64,000 nt of DNA from Alistipes sp. (GTDB lineage: Bacteria > Bacteroidota > Bacteroidia > Bacteroidales > Rikenellaceae): assembly GCA_017546345.1 (NCBI GenBank), contig JAFYXB010000037.1, forward strand, positions 1 through 64,000, in the 5' to 3' direction. This document shows positions 1 through 8,888 of this stretch, piece after piece; positions within the stretch are counted from its first letter, which is position 1; each line of letters opens with the position of its first letter. Below the pieces are notes generated by a model. It was not told where the DNA came from and searched no databases. It saw only the letters and a list, made by a program, of their open reading frames with translations. Position numbers and translations under genes: made by a program.

Positions 1-1045
1 AGCGTGGCTTAGAGCGGTAGATCTCGCAGTGGTGAGGACAGTTCATAGGCTTGAGCAAGTACTCCTCACCCTCGAATGGAGTGTGGATAGGCTGGAACGA
101 GTCCTTACCATACTTTGCGTAGTGGCCCGATGTTACATACAAATCCTTGTTACCGATGTGGGGAGTGATAACCTGCTGATAGCCATACTCCTTCTGGATC
201 TGGCGCAAGAAACGCTCCAAACGGTCGCGCAACTCAGCACCCTTAGGCAACCACATAGGAAGACCCTGGCCTACGCGCTGTGAGAACATGAAGAGCTCGA
301 GCTCCTTACCGAGCTTACGGTGGTCGCGCTTCTTAGCCTCCTCCAACAATGCGAGGTGCTCGTCGAGCATAGACTTCTTGGGGAATGATACACCATAGAT
401 ACGAGTAAGCATCTTGTTCTTCTCGTTACCTCTCCAATATGCACCTGCTACTGAGGTGAGCTTAATAGCCTTGATATAGCCTGTATTGGGGATGTGTGGA
501 CCACGGCAGAGGTCGGTGAATGCACCGTTGGTGTAGAAGCTGATAGTACCATCCTCCAAGTCGGTGATAAGCTCCACCTTGTACTGGTCGCCCTTCTCGG
601 TGAAGGTCTTCAAGGCGTCAGCCTTCGATACCTCGGTACGCACCAAAGCCTCCTTGTTGCGTGACAACTCGACCATCTTCTGCTCGATCTTCTCGAGATC
701 TGCCTCGGTGATGGCTACGGGTGAGTCCACATCATAGTAGAAACCATTGTCAATTGCTGGGCCGATACCAAACTTAATGCCTGGATAGAGAGCCTCAAGA
801 GCCTCGGCCAAGAGGTGTGACGATGTGTGCCAGAAGGCGTGCTTACCCTCGGCGTCGTCCCACTTAAAGAATTTAATCGAACAGTCGCTGTCGATAGGGC
901 GCATCATATCTACAGTTGCGCCATTTACCTCGGCTGCGAGTGAGTCAGCAGCTAAACGAGGGCTGATGCTCTCTGCCACCTGAAAGGCAGTAGTCCCTTT
1001 GGCAAACTCTCTTACCGAGCCATCGGGAAAGGTTACTTTAACCAT
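1..1045 (-). CDS. thrS: Threonine--tRNA ligase, 5' part (runs off the window start)
   Basis: Class II aminoacyl-tRNA synthetase that charges tRNA-Thr with threonine in the cytoplasm. About 348 N-terminal residues are visible out of a usual 640 or so. The start is the ATG read leftward from 1045 ([14 protein letters not shown]). In order one sees a TGS domain (residues 1-60), the editing domain with its HxxxH motif (HTSSH, 73-77) and a TDLCRGPH motif, then the beginning of the catalytic core with [15 protein letters not shown] near the edge. The active-site remainder and the anticodon-binding domain lie outside the window. The gene sits 102 nt after a small membrane protein and pdxA on the same strand, with no clear promoter of its own in that gap, so transcription from the pdxA promoter is likely. 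Confidence 0.96.
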   Translation of the reverse strand, partial: MVKVTFPDGSVREFAKGTTAFQVAESISPRLAADSLAAEVNGATVDMMRPIDSDCSIKFFKWDDAEGKHAFWHTSSHLLAEALEALYPGIKFGIGPAIDNGFYYDVDSPVAITEADLEKIEQKMVELSRNKEALVRTEVSKADALKTFTEKGDQYKVELITDLEDGTISFYTNGAFTDLCRGPHIPNTGYIKAIKLTSVAGAYWRGNEKNKMLTRIYGVSFPKKSMLDEHLALLEEAKKRDHRKLGKELELFMFSQRVGQGLPMWLPKGAELRDRLERFLRQIQKEYGYQQVITPHIGNKDLYVTSGHYAKYGKDSFQPIHTPFEGEEYLLKPMNCPHHCEIYRSKPR

Positions 1046-1147
1046 AATAATTGTTAGTTTTTAAATGTTATTGTTTTGAGTGCCTTCGTAGCTCCACAAT
1101 AACGAGACGGATTACTACTCAGCTGCACTCCTTGTTTGTTATCTAAA

Positions 1148-1366
1148 TTAATCGAAATCCTCATCTTCGGCCTTGTTGGTGCCAACAAGACGAGCATTCT
1201 TGACGATGTAGGCGATGCTAACAACTCCACAGATGACGTGTACGACAAATATCACCCAGCCAAGCTGCGTTGTGGGCTTCCACTCTGTGATGCACTGCGA
1301 AACCGATAGTCCGAGTATCACCGATGCTAGAAGGATAAGTATCCAACTTCTTACCTTATCGCTCAT
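1148..1366 (-). CDS. Small two-helix membrane protein, unknown function
   Basis: A 72-residue protein between pdxA (37 nt upstream) and thrS (102 nt downstream) on the same strand. It has two hydrophobic segments, roughly residues 8-24 and 36-56, joined by a short polar loop containing a Cys and a Trp, and it ends in an acidic tail (KAEDEDFD). This suggests an inner-membrane protein with two spanning helices. I recognise no family and no catalytic motif. The spacing and strand support a real gene in the pdxA operon rather than a chance frame; overlapping frames on the other strand look like shadows. Confidence 0.7.
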   Translation of the reverse strand: MSDKVRSWILILLASVILGLSVSQCITEWKPTTQLGWVIFVVHVICGVVSIAYIVKNARLVGTNKAEDEDFD

Positions 1367-1402
1367 AATCTTATATGTTAGTCGTTATGCTCTCTCGCGC
1401 AA

Positions 1403-2494
1403 TTAGTCGTTGTGCTCTGTTTCGGGAAGATCCTTAATCGAGATGTCACGGCCCTTCTCTCGCTCGAAGTGCTGCAACGGATTCTCGTTCCACTCCTCCC
1501 ACTCTCTGCGGCGACGTACGATGTCGATAGCCTCGTAGATGGCGTTACGCATCGACTCCTCGTTGGCTACACCCTTACCTGCGATGTCGTAGGCTACGCC
1601 GTGGTCGGGTGATGTGCGCACCTCGCAGAGCGATGCTGTGAAGTTCACACCGTTGGGCGTGAGGGTCTTGAATGGTGCCAAGCCCTGATCGTGGTACATA
1701 GCCAAAATAGCGTCGTAGTTCTTATACTGACCCGATGCGAAGAAACCGTCGGCAGCAAATGGTCCAAATGCCAAGATGCCCTTCTCGTAGCTCTCTACGA
1801 TTGCGGGCTTTATAATCTCGCTCTCCTCGCCACCAAGTAGGCCACCATCGCCAGCGTGTGGGTTGAGGGCCATAACGGCAATGCGTGGACGCACGATGCC
1901 AAAGTCCTGACGCATAGAGTAGTTTATCTGCTCGATACGCTGCATGATAAGCTCCTTGCTGAGAGCCGAAGCCACCTTCGATACGGGGATATGGATTGTA
2001 GCAAGACCTACGCGCATAAGCTCCGATGTCATAATCATCAGTGGTTCGCCATCGAGCTCCTTTGCCAAAAACTCGGTGTGACCCGTGAAGGGGAACTCCG
2101 CGCTCTGAATCATCTCCTTGTCGATAGGTGCTGTTACCAATGCGTCGATAACACCCTCCTTAAGGTCGGTGATTGCTGCGTGAAGAGCTGCTGCGGCTGC
2201 TACGCCACCATCTTTCGAAGGCTTACCTGCCGATACGTATATCTCCTTAGGTCCGCACTCTACCATATTCACCTTGCCAGCCTGAGCACGCTCTGCGCTA
2301 TCTACGATGTTGAAGCGCACGGGCTCATACTCCTTAAGACCTCGCTGGTAGAAGGCTGCCGCTGTAGACGAGCCATAGACCACAGGTGTAAAGAGCTCTG
2401 TTAGACGAATATCTGAAAATATCTTGAGTATAATCTCCCAGCCAACGCCGTTGGTGTCGCCCTGGGTGATTCCTATCTTTAGTTTATTGCTCAT
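1403..2494 (-). CDS. pdxA: 4-hydroxythreonine-4-phosphate dehydrogenase
   Basis: NAD-dependent oxidation of 4-phosphohydroxy-L-threonine, a step of the DXP-dependent route to pyridoxal phosphate. The 363-residue length is typical. Family hallmarks are visible in order: GITQGDTNGVGWEI at the N terminus, FTGHTEFLA, NPHAGDGG, MYHDQGLAPFK and the C-terminal NFTASLCEVRTSPDHG segment. The three conserved histidines in GHT, PHAGD and YHDQ are the expected divalent-metal ligands. The C terminus carries a charged extension of about 30 residues. It is the first gene of a leftward operon with a textbook promoter 21-50 nt upstream. The name is secure from motifs; no activity can be read directly. Confidence 0.96.
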   Translation of the reverse strand: MSNKLKIGITQGDTNGVGWEIILKIFSDIRLTELFTPVVYGSSTAAAFYQRGLKEYEPVRFNIVDSAERAQAGKVNMVECGPKEIYVSAGKPSKDGGVAAAAALHAAITDLKEGVIDALVTAPIDKEMIQSAEFPFTGHTEFLAKELDGEPLMIMTSELMRVGLATIHIPVSKVASALSKELIMQRIEQINYSMRQDFGIVRPRIAVMALNPHAGDGGLLGGEESEIIKPAIVESYEKGILAFGPFAADGFFASGQYKNYDAILAMYHDQGLAPFKTLTPNGVNFTASLCEVRTSPDHGVAYDIAGKGVANEESMRNAIYEAIDIVRRRREWEEWNENPLQHFEREKGRDISIKDLPETEHND

Positions 2495-2514
2495 AGTAAC
2501 TTTGTTTCAACTTA

Positions 2515-2544
2515 CAAATATACGAAATTTTGTGCAACAAACAA
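2515..2544 (-). promoter_or_regulatory. Bacteroidetes-type promoter of pdxA
   Basis: Read on the minus strand, the -7 element TATATTTG covers 2522-2515 and the -33 TTG covers 2544-2542, with exactly 19 nt between them. This matches the primary sigma-factor consensus known from Bacteroidetes. Transcription would start about 15 nt before the pdxA ATG at 2494, giving a very short leader. The rest of the 311-nt gap up to the next gene holds the divergent promoter at 2708-2715 and otherwise AT-rich sequence with nothing recognised. Confidence 0.85.
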
Positions 2545-2707
2545 CTTTTGCTTCGACAAAATGGCGAGGAGTGTGCGAAAAAATGAATTTTTAAGCCTCA
2601 GTTTTACTCCCTGGTATGTAGGTAGTTAATATGTCTTAGGGGTGCTGTATTGGAAATAATGACCAAAAAATAATCTCGTCTAATGCTCTAAATTACGATG
2701 ATATTCG

Positions 2708-2715
2708 TATATTTG
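2708..2715 (+). promoter_or_regulatory. -7 element of the FabH-like gene
   Basis: TATATTTG fits the Bacteroidetes TAnnTTTG element. No good TTG is present 19-20 nt upstream, so this is weaker than the divergent pdxA promoter. It would give a leader of about 85 nt before the ATG at 2806. Confidence 0.55.
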
Positions 2716-2805
2716 TAACTGAGAGATGTGTTAGCGATGTGAAAAATAGTCCAAAATAGGACTCTCTTCACACGCAAGTGTTTAATTACAACCTAATATT
2801 GAACG

Positions 2806-3756
2806 ATGTATATTAATGCAACGGGCTTTTACGTGCCCGCAGAACGTGTCGGCAATGACTTTTTTCTAAATGTCAATGGTAAGACCGACGAGTGGATCCG
2901 TCAGCGTACGGGTATCGTTACGCGTAGTAAAGCTGGGGAAGATGAGAATGTTAATACAATGTCGCTACGTGCCGTGGAGGATGCTCTTCCGAAGCTCGGT
3001 TACGATATTTCGGAGGTAGACCTTATCGTCGCAGCCTCCTATTCGCCGCACGATACCGTGGCAACACCCGCCCATGTCGTACAAAATCATTATGGCATAC
3101 GCAACGCGCGCGCGTTGTACATATCGACGGCTTGCTCCTCGTTTCTAAACGCTTTGGAGGTCGTAGAGTGCTACTTTGCAGCCGGTAAGGCGACAAAGGC
3201 GCTTATCGTGGGTGGTGATAAAAATACGGCCTACTACCGCCCCGAAGATGCTAAGAGTGGCCATTTGTGGGGAGATGCAGCTGTAGCCTTCTTCATTAGT
3301 AAGGAGCCTGTTTCGGCCAACGATGCCCATATCGTCGATGTCGAAACAGCCTCACTTGGATATATCGAGGGTTGCACGACGGCGATTAACCTGCGTCCTA
3401 CGGCGGGTGGAATATCTATGACCAACGGCAAGGATGTCTTCGTGCGTGCATGCCAAACAATGCCTCAGAATGTGCGTCGAGTACTCGAGCGTAATGGGCT
3501 CGATATTGGCGATATGAGCTATCTTGTGGCGCATCAAGCTAACTTGCGAATACTGAAGAATGTGGCTCACGATCTCGGTCTTGATGATAGCCGTTGTCCA
3601 CAGAATATCATCGAGTTGGGGAATACGGGCTCGGCATCTTCGGCTTTGGTATTTGCGCAGAATATCTCTAAATTTAGGCCGGGAGATAATGTCGTGATTA
3701 CCGTTTTTGGTGGTGGCTACTCAACGGGTGTAGCGCTTGTGAGATTTCCTAAATAG
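2806..3756 (+). CDS. 3-oxoacyl-ACP synthase III family protein (FabH-like)
   Basis: Thiolase-fold condensing enzyme of the KAS III family, 316 residues. KAS III enzymes start fatty-acid chains by condensing an acyl-CoA with malonyl-ACP. The full catalytic triad is visible: Cys110 in STACSSF, His243 in VAHQANLRI and Asn273 in LGNTGSAS. The substrate-entry motif WIRQRTGI (30-37) and the C-terminal FGGGYSTGVALVRF are also typical. It stands alone with its own promoter and a terminator, away from any fab or acyl-carrier gene, so it may be a second, specialised KAS III rather than the housekeeping FabH. Substrate preference cannot be read from the sequence. Confidence 0.9.
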   Translation: MYINATGFYVPAERVGNDFFLNVNGKTDEWIRQRTGIVTRSKAGEDENVNTMSLRAVEDALPKLGYDISEVDLIVAASYSPHDTVATPAHVVQNHYGIRNARALYISTACSSFLNALEVVECYFAAGKATKALIVGGDKNTAYYRPEDAKSGHLWGDAAVAFFISKEPVSANDAHIVDVETASLGYIEGCTTAINLRPTAGGISMTNGKDVFVRACQTMPQNVRRVLERNGLDIGDMSYLVAHQANLRILKNVAHDLGLDDSRCPQNIIELGNTGSASSALVFAQNISKFRPGDNVVITVFGGGYSTGVALVRFPK

Positions 3757-3785
3757 GTGCTTCAACCTCGAGACATTTCAATAAT

Positions 3786-3818
3786 AAAGGGCAGTAAGTC
3801 TAAAACTTGCTGCCCTTT
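3786..3818. terminator. Bidirectional terminator between convergent genes
   Basis: An inverted repeat AAAGGGCAGTAAGT / ACTTGCTGCCCTTT (one wobble pair, 5-nt loop) sits 29 nt after the FabH-like stop and 29 nt after the stop of the convergent methyltransferase. Its A/T-rich ends supply a T-tract in both directions. Confidence 0.85.
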
Positions 3819-3847
3819 AGATTTTGGCATCATTACCAGATTTTGTT

Positions 3848-4585
3848 CTATCTTCTTCTGAACTCGGCGAGAATAATGCCTGTAGCCATCGCTACGTTCA
3901 ACGACTCCGATGTCGGAGCATCAGCAGGGTAGGGCGGGATTAGAAGTTTATGGGTAAGCGTAGCACGGCACTCAGCGCTAACACCGCGACCCTCGTTACC
4001 CATAACGATAATACCGCGATTTTCAACCTTCGCATTGTAGATATTGTCGCCATCGAGCAACGTGCCATATATCGGTTTGTCGCTCTCGGCTGCCGACGAA
4101 AGAACTCCCGAAAGGTTGTTAGTATAGTGTACTCTAACACGTAGTATCGCACCCATTGTAGCCTGCACGACCTTTGGGTTGTAGCAATCGGCGCACTCTG
4201 CCGAGCAGACGATATCCTCCACGCCAAACCAATCGGCAAGGCGGATGATAGTGCCCAGGTTGCCAGGGTTTTGCACGCCATCCAAAGCGAGTGTTAGCTT
4301 CTCGCCAAGCTGCTTAACATCGAGCCTATAGCGTGGTTGCTCAACGACAGCAAGGGTGTCGCTCGCACTCTTGAGCTGCGAGATACGCTCCATATCTTTA
4401 TCGGTGACAACCTCGACGTTATCACCCACAAAGTCCTTACGTGTGGTATATATATTACGTATGCGCAGGTGCGAGGAGGCAATCTCCTCTACGAGTTTGC
4501 GACCCTCGGCAACGAACAATCGCTCCTCATCGCGGGTGCGCTTATCGGCAAGCGAACGTATGAATTGTATCTCAGCGCGTGTCAT
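3848..4585 (-). CDS. SpoU/TrmH-family RNA 2'-O-methyltransferase
   Basis: SAM-dependent ribose 2'-O-methyltransferase acting on tRNA or rRNA; the target nucleotide is not predictable here. All three SPOUT signature motifs are present: DGVQNPGNLGTIIRLADWFG, GIIVMGNEGRGVS and LIPPYPADAPTSESLNVAMA, the last forming the knot and dimer surface. An N-terminal substrate-binding segment (AEIQFIRSLADKRTRDEERLFVAEG) is typical of the TrmH/RlmB group. I set the start at 4585 (MTRAEIQ) rather than the longer open frame because that ATG forms an ATGA overlap with the rnz stop, implying translational coupling, and because the extra upstream residues are merely the rnz C terminus in another frame. This gives 245 residues. 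Last gene of a seven-gene leftward operon. Confidence 0.93.
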   Translation of the reverse strand: MTRAEIQFIRSLADKRTRDEERLFVAEGRKLVEEIASSHLRIRNIYTTRKDFVGDNVEVVTDKDMERISQLKSASDTLAVVEQPRYRLDVKQLGEKLTLALDGVQNPGNLGTIIRLADWFGVEDIVCSAECADCYNPKVVQATMGAILRVRVHYTNNLSGVLSSAAESDKPIYGTLLDGDNIYNAKVENRGIIVMGNEGRGVSAECRATLTHKLLIPPYPADAPTSESLNVAMATGIILAEFRRR

Positions 4586-5505
4586 CTCTTCTCTTCGATT
4601 ACGAATTTCTCGCCTTCGGTGGCGAGATAGGTGTTGGGAAATATTGTGCGGCACTCCTCAACAAGTGCCTCGTGATTTTTGTAGCGCGACGAGAAGTGAC
4701 CAATGATAAGCCTTCCTGCCTCGGCTTTAACTGCAGCCTTAGCCGCCTCGGCCGTTGTCGAGTGGCCACGGCCTCGTGCCCACATCTCCTCGCTTAGGGC
4801 GTATGTTGCCTCGTGGTAGATAAGGTCTGCACCCTTGACTCTCTCTGCAGCGCGTGGCGAGTAGGCCGTGTCTGAGAGGTAGGCATAGGAGCGTGCCTTA
4901 TATGGTCGGTACGTAAGTTCTGCGTTAGGGAGGATCGTACCATCCTCAAGTGTTACATCTTCGCCACGTTTGGCCGCAACAATCTGTGCAATGCCAAGAC
5001 CGTAACGTTCTATCTTCCATTTATCTACGTTCAATCCAGGCTCCTTTTCGCGGAAATGGAAGCCCGCTGTGGGAACCCTGTGGCGCAGAGGTATGCTCCA
5101 CACCTCCAGCGTGTTGTTCTCCATGATTATCTGATGCTCCGTAGTGCGCACCTCGTGCCACTTTACTTCGTACGGCAGGTCGCTGTCGAAGTAGCGTAGG
5201 TGGTGCTCCAAGAGCTCGCCCATAGGTGCTGGGGCGTAGATGTCGAGTGGTGTGCGACGTCCGAGAAGCCCGAGCGTCGAGATAAGTGGAAAGAGTCCGT
5301 AGCAGTGGTCACCGTGCAGATGTGAAACAAAAACAGCCCTAAGGCGCAGCGGGTTTATGCCGCGCCTTATGAGCTGCTGTTGTACACCCTCGCCAGCATC
5401 AACTAAGTAGTATTGCTCGTTGAGGTTTACCACCTGCGCCGAGGGGTGTGCCGACGGCGTAGGCTTAGCTGACGAGTTGCCAAGTATGGTGACTGTGAAA
5501 GCCAT
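4582..5505 (-). CDS. rnz: Ribonuclease Z (tRNA 3' endonuclease)
   Basis: Zinc-dependent beta-lactamase-fold endonuclease that removes tRNA 3' trailers. The 307-residue size fits the short RNase Z form. The defining HxHxDH motif is SHLHGDHCYG (His62, His64, Asp66, His67). Further metal ligands are expected in YLSDTAY and in IGHFSSRY near the C terminus; the N-terminal LGNSSAKPTPSAHPSA loop fits the family. It follows trxB after only 3 nt and overlaps the downstream methyltransferase by 4 nt, so the three are one transcription unit. Confidence 0.95.
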   Translation of the reverse strand: MAFTVTILGNSSAKPTPSAHPSAQVVNLNEQYYLVDAGEGVQQQLIRRGINPLRLRAVFVSHLHGDHCYGLFPLISTLGLLGRRTPLDIYAPAPMGELLEHHLRYFDSDLPYEVKWHEVRTTEHQIIMENNTLEVWSIPLRHRVPTAGFHFREKEPGLNVDKWKIERYGLGIAQIVAAKRGEDVTLEDGTILPNAELTYRPYKARSYAYLSDTAYSPRAAERVKGADLIYHEATYALSEEMWARGRGHSTTAEAAKAAVKAEAGRLIIGHFSSRYKNHEALVEECRTIFPNTYLATEGEKFVIEEKR

Positions 5506-5508
5506 TGG

Positions 5509-6432
5509 CTACTGAGCCAAGAGCCAACGCTCGCAGTCCAAAGCTGCGATACAGCCAGAACCGGCAGCAGTAATTGCCTGACGGTAGTGAGGATCCTTAA
5601 CGTCACCAGCTGCAAATACACCCTCAACAGATGTCTTAGATGTGCCAGGAACAACCTTGATGTAACCCTGCTCATCGAGCTCGAGCTGACCCTTGAATAC
5701 CTCTACGTTGGGGTGGTGACCGATAGCGAGGAAGAAGCCCATGATGTCGAGTGTGCGCTCCTCACCTGATGTGCTAACAACGCGAACGCCTGTTACGCCA
5801 TTCTCGTCGCCAAGAACCTCAGCTGTGTTGTGCTCGAACAATACCTCGATGTTAGGAGTGTTGAACACACGCTCCTGCATAGCCTTAGATGCGCGGAGGA
5901 AGTTCTTACGAACGATAAGATATACCTTACGGCAGATTGATGCGAGGTATGTAGCCTCCTCACAAGCTGTGTCACCGCCACCAACAACGGCAACATCCTG
6001 CTTGCGGTAGAAGAAACCGTCGCAAGTAGCACATGCACTAACACCCATACCGCGGTACTTAGACTCAGACTCCAAACCCAAATACTTTGCAGATGCACCT
6101 GTAGATACGATAACTGCATCAGCCTCGATCTGGTGCTCGTGATCAACCGTAGCACGGAAAGGACGCTGTGAGAAGTCGATGTCGGTGATGATACCACGAC
6201 GTACATCGGCACCAAAGCGCAATGCCTGCTTCTTCAAATCCTCCATCATAGCCGAACCTGTGATACCCTCAGGATAGCCTGGGAAGTTCTCGATCTCTGT
6301 AGTTGTTGTGAGCTGACCACCTGGCTCGATACCCTCGTAGAGTACGGGTGAAAGGTTAGCGCGTGATGTGTAGATTGCAGCGGTGAAACCTGCAGGACCG
6401 CTACCAATGATAAGAACTTTTACCTTCTCCAT
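5509..6432 (-). CDS. trxB: Thioredoxin reductase
   Basis: NADPH-dependent flavoprotein that reduces thioredoxin in the cytoplasm. The 307-residue length is standard for the bacterial low-molecular-weight type. Visible are the FAD-binding GSGPAG (residues 10-15), the redox pair CATC (Cys134 and Cys137), the NADPH-binding GGGDTA near residue 150 with basic residues in VRKNFLRAS, and the C-terminal FAD motif AAGDV. It lies between the DUF4954 gene (43 nt upstream) and rnz (3 nt downstream). Confidence 0.96.
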   Translation of the reverse strand: MEKVKVLIIGSGPAGFTAAIYTSRANLSPVLYEGIEPGGQLTTTTEIENFPGYPEGITGSAMMEDLKKQALRFGADVRRGIITDIDFSQRPFRATVDHEHQIEADAVIVSTGASAKYLGLESESKYRGMGVSACATCDGFFYRKQDVAVVGGGDTACEEATYLASICRKVYLIVRKNFLRASKAMQERVFNTPNIEVLFEHNTAEVLGDENGVTGVRVVSTSGEERTLDIMGFFLAIGHHPNVEVFKGQLELDEQGYIKVVPGTSKTSVEGVFAAGDVKDPHYRQAITAAGSGCIAALDCERWLLAQ

Positions 6433-6475
6433 AGTTGTAATGTTTTAAGTTATAAGTTTAGTTATAATGTTTGTT

Positions 6476-8197
6476 CTATCGTGTTGCTCTAAAGTCGTGA
6501 GCTCGCTCCGCCTCGTCGCGGAAGTCGTAGCCGTAGCCCACCATCATATCGAAGCTCTCGTCGCGCAGACGGTCGGCATCCGTAGCCTCGCGCATACGCT
6601 CTATGATGCGGTCGGCCGAGGCGATAACTCCCTGAATTTCTGTCTCCGAGGGTGCGTGACACATCATCTCGGCGAGAATGTTGTAGGCGTATGCCGCAGC
6701 CATATCGTCGTAGCTTTCCGAAGCCTCTCTAAATAGACTGTCGATATGCTCGAGCGAGCAATCCGACGATGCTATCTTGTCGAGTATCTTCTCGACACGT
6801 CCGAGCGAGATATATTGTCCTGCGACATCGATCCACTCTGTGCCGTCATACTCTGCTGCGCTGTAGTTGCCATCACGGAGCATTGTGCCGAGCGATGCAG
6901 CGATAGCGCTGTTATACATCTTTATACCTCGTTGAAGCATTGTCGAGCGTATCGTCGTACGGTTATATACATACTCCTTAGCCTCGGGGTCATTATCGTA
7001 CATACGGTTGAGCGTATCGACACCGCGGAGCATCTTGCCCGTAATAAAGGGGTTGAACTCCTCGAAGTTGATTATGTCGCGCTTCACCTTACGCTTGTCG
7101 CGAGCCTTCCACTTCTGTATGTCGCGCACTGTACCGTAGCTCTTGAGTGCAAGCGCTGGCATAAGCAGTGTCTCGCCATCCTTCTCGATAAGGTAGGAGT
7201 AGGGCATATCCTGCGTGTCGTGGTGGCGCGTGTGGCGACCCAAGACCACTGTAAACGCACCCTCAATCGAAGGTGCCATAACGTAGGCGCTACTGCCGAA
7301 CTTCGTGCCTCGCTGGTGTACGGCCTGGTGCACAGCACCACTCTTAAAGAGGTGGTTCGACTGGTTTGTGCCACTACCTGCGTTGAAGAATGAGAAGATA
7401 CCCGCAATTAGCAATGATGACTTATGGTGCGATACCGTAAATGGTCCTGCAAAGACCGAAGCCGCCTCGCCATTTTCGCAGTGGCAGTTGGCAAAAAATA
7501 GTGTATCGACAGCTGTGAAGCCATTTGCAAGGATGCTATTTTCGCCTACGAAACAACGCTCGATGCTTGCAGCGCCATCGATACGTGAGTTATCGTCAAA
7601 AATGAAGTTCTCGGCCCTTACATCTATGCCAACCTTCACGTTTCTGCCTATCGTACCATTCTCCAAAAGCGATGCTCCCTCGATGCGTGCTCCACTCTCT
7701 ATGCGCACCTCGCGAAGAAAGCGCACGCCAAGGATTTGTACATCGTTCTCGACAATACCCACCTCGGAGCGCTGCTCTTCTGCACGCTTGCGTATCAAAT
7801 TGCGAATTCGCTCTACAGCCTTCGTGCGGTTACGCATCATGGTCATAAGGTATGCCGTCTGTGCCGTAAGTTCGCGGTAGATTGTTGCCGAACGACCGCC
7901 ATTTTCGTTCACTGCGGCTACCTCGACACCCTCGCCAAATGTGGTGGCGTGGCGGCACTCCATACGCAATACCGAGTCGATAAGGCAGTCGTTGCCGATA
8001 TGGTAGTTGATGACCGTGGAGTCGATGATGCGGCTACGCGAACCGATGCGGATGTCGCCCTCGAAGCGTACGCGGCGTAGCTGCTCGATGGCGAAGTCCT
8101 CAGCGACGAGTACACGCTCCCAACTCTCGGCCACGCATCCGCGTGTCTCGAGTGCTGTGCGCTCCTCGCTGGTAAGTTTACGTAGCTTTGACTCCAT
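6476..8197 (-). CDS. DUF4954-family protein with left-handed beta-helix region
   Basis: A 573-residue protein that I recognise as the Bacteroidetes DUF4954 family. Residues about 35-110 and 155-330 contain repeated hexapeptide-like IGxxxxI units (IGSRSRI, IGNDCLI, GARIEGASLLENGTIGRNVKVG), the signature of a left-handed beta-helix as in acyltransferases and sugar-nucleotide enzymes. A His-rich stretch follows (FTVSHHKSS, GRHTRHHDTQD). The C-terminal 200 residues are mostly helical and polar. The beta-helix suggests sugar or acyl transfer, but no acceptor or donor can be assigned. It sits between rsmG and trxB in one operon. Confidence 0.8.
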   Translation of the reverse strand: MESKLRKLTSEERTALETRGCVAESWERVLVAEDFAIEQLRRVRFEGDIRIGSRSRIIDSTVINYHIGNDCLIDSVLRMECRHATTFGEGVEVAAVNENGGRSATIYRELTAQTAYLMTMMRNRTKAVERIRNLIRKRAEEQRSEVGIVENDVQILGVRFLREVRIESGARIEGASLLENGTIGRNVKVGIDVRAENFIFDDNSRIDGAASIERCFVGENSILANGFTAVDTLFFANCHCENGEAASVFAGPFTVSHHKSSLLIAGIFSFFNAGSGTNQSNHLFKSGAVHQAVHQRGTKFGSSAYVMAPSIEGAFTVVLGRHTRHHDTQDMPYSYLIEKDGETLLMPALALKSYGTVRDIQKWKARDKRKVKRDIINFEEFNPFITGKMLRGVDTLNRMYDNDPEAKEYVYNRTTIRSTMLQRGIKMYNSAIAASLGTMLRDGNYSAAEYDGTEWIDVAGQYISLGRVEKILDKIASSDCSLEHIDSLFREASESYDDMAAAYAYNILAEMMCHAPSETEIQGVIASADRIIERMREATDADRLRDESFDMMVGYGYDFRDEAERAHDFRATR

Positions 8198-8217
8198 TGG
8201 TCTATCTAAAATAAGTC

Positions 8218-8847
8218 TTAGTCCTTCTTTGTGTATACCACGCGTTTGGTCTCGAAAAACTCATCTTCGAACCAGCGGCTGATATCGTATAGATCCCAGT
8301 GGCGGCGTGTTGCGGCAAGCTCCTCGGCGAGCTCACCACCCTTGAGGTAGAGGATGCCGTTGGGAAGTGTGCCCTTAGCGCCACGACGTAGCAGTGGCCA
8401 TGCCCACGGCATAAACTTAGCCATCTCCGTAACGGCACGAGATACCACATAGTCGAACTTCTCGTCGAGCTGCTCGGCACGGCAGTTGCGTGCTGTGAGG
8501 TTCTTGATGCCCGCGCCCTCCTTAACGCCCTCGACAACGCGTATCTTCTTGCCGATAGAGTCTACAGCCGTAAACTCCACCTCGGGGAAGAGGATTGCGA
8601 GTGGTACCGAAGGAAAACCTCCGCCACAGCCGATGTCTACGATGCGTGCTCCTGCCTCGAATTGGCACGCCTTAGCGATAGCCAACGAGTGGAGTATATG
8701 GCGCGTATAGAGGTGCTCCATATCTTTGCGCGATATTACGTTGATGCGCTCGTTCCACTCTCTATAGAGTCTGCCGAGAGCCTCGAACTGCTCACGCTGT
8801 GTAGGCGTGATATCAGGGAAATATTTTATAATCAAGTCGCTATTCAT
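8218..8847 (-). CDS. rsmG: 16S rRNA (guanine-N7)-methyltransferase RsmG
   Basis: SAM-dependent methyltransferase that modifies G527 (E. coli numbering) in the 530 loop of 16S rRNA; loss in other bacteria gives low-level streptomycin resistance. At 209 residues it has the expected size. The SAM-binding motif I is DIGCGGGFPSVPLA at about residues 71-84, followed by FTAVDSIGKK (motif II) and DYVVSRAV. The N terminus (LIIKYFPDITPTQREQFEALGRLYREWNERINVIS) is typical. It lies 41 nt after the sigma-factor gene and 20 nt before the DUF4954 gene. Confidence 0.95.
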   Translation of the reverse strand: MNSDLIIKYFPDITPTQREQFEALGRLYREWNERINVISRKDMEHLYTRHILHSLAIAKACQFEAGARIVDIGCGGGFPSVPLAILFPEVEFTAVDSIGKKIRVVEGVKEGAGIKNLTARNCRAEQLDEKFDYVVSRAVTEMAKFMPWAWPLLRRGAKGTLPNGILYLKGGELAEELAATRRHWDLYDISRWFEDEFFETKRVVYTKKD

Positions 8848-8888
8848 TCTTCTGCTCCTCGTTTTTATTCGTTGTTGTGCCTCGCCAT

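Noticed and set aside
1856..2404. A long frame of 182 codons on the plus strand inside pdxA
   Set aside because: It lies antisense to a clear pdxA gene, has a composition unlike a real protein (many Cys, His, Arg) and no start signal. Similar antisense frames occur across the window, for example at 15374-16369 and 54578-55504.
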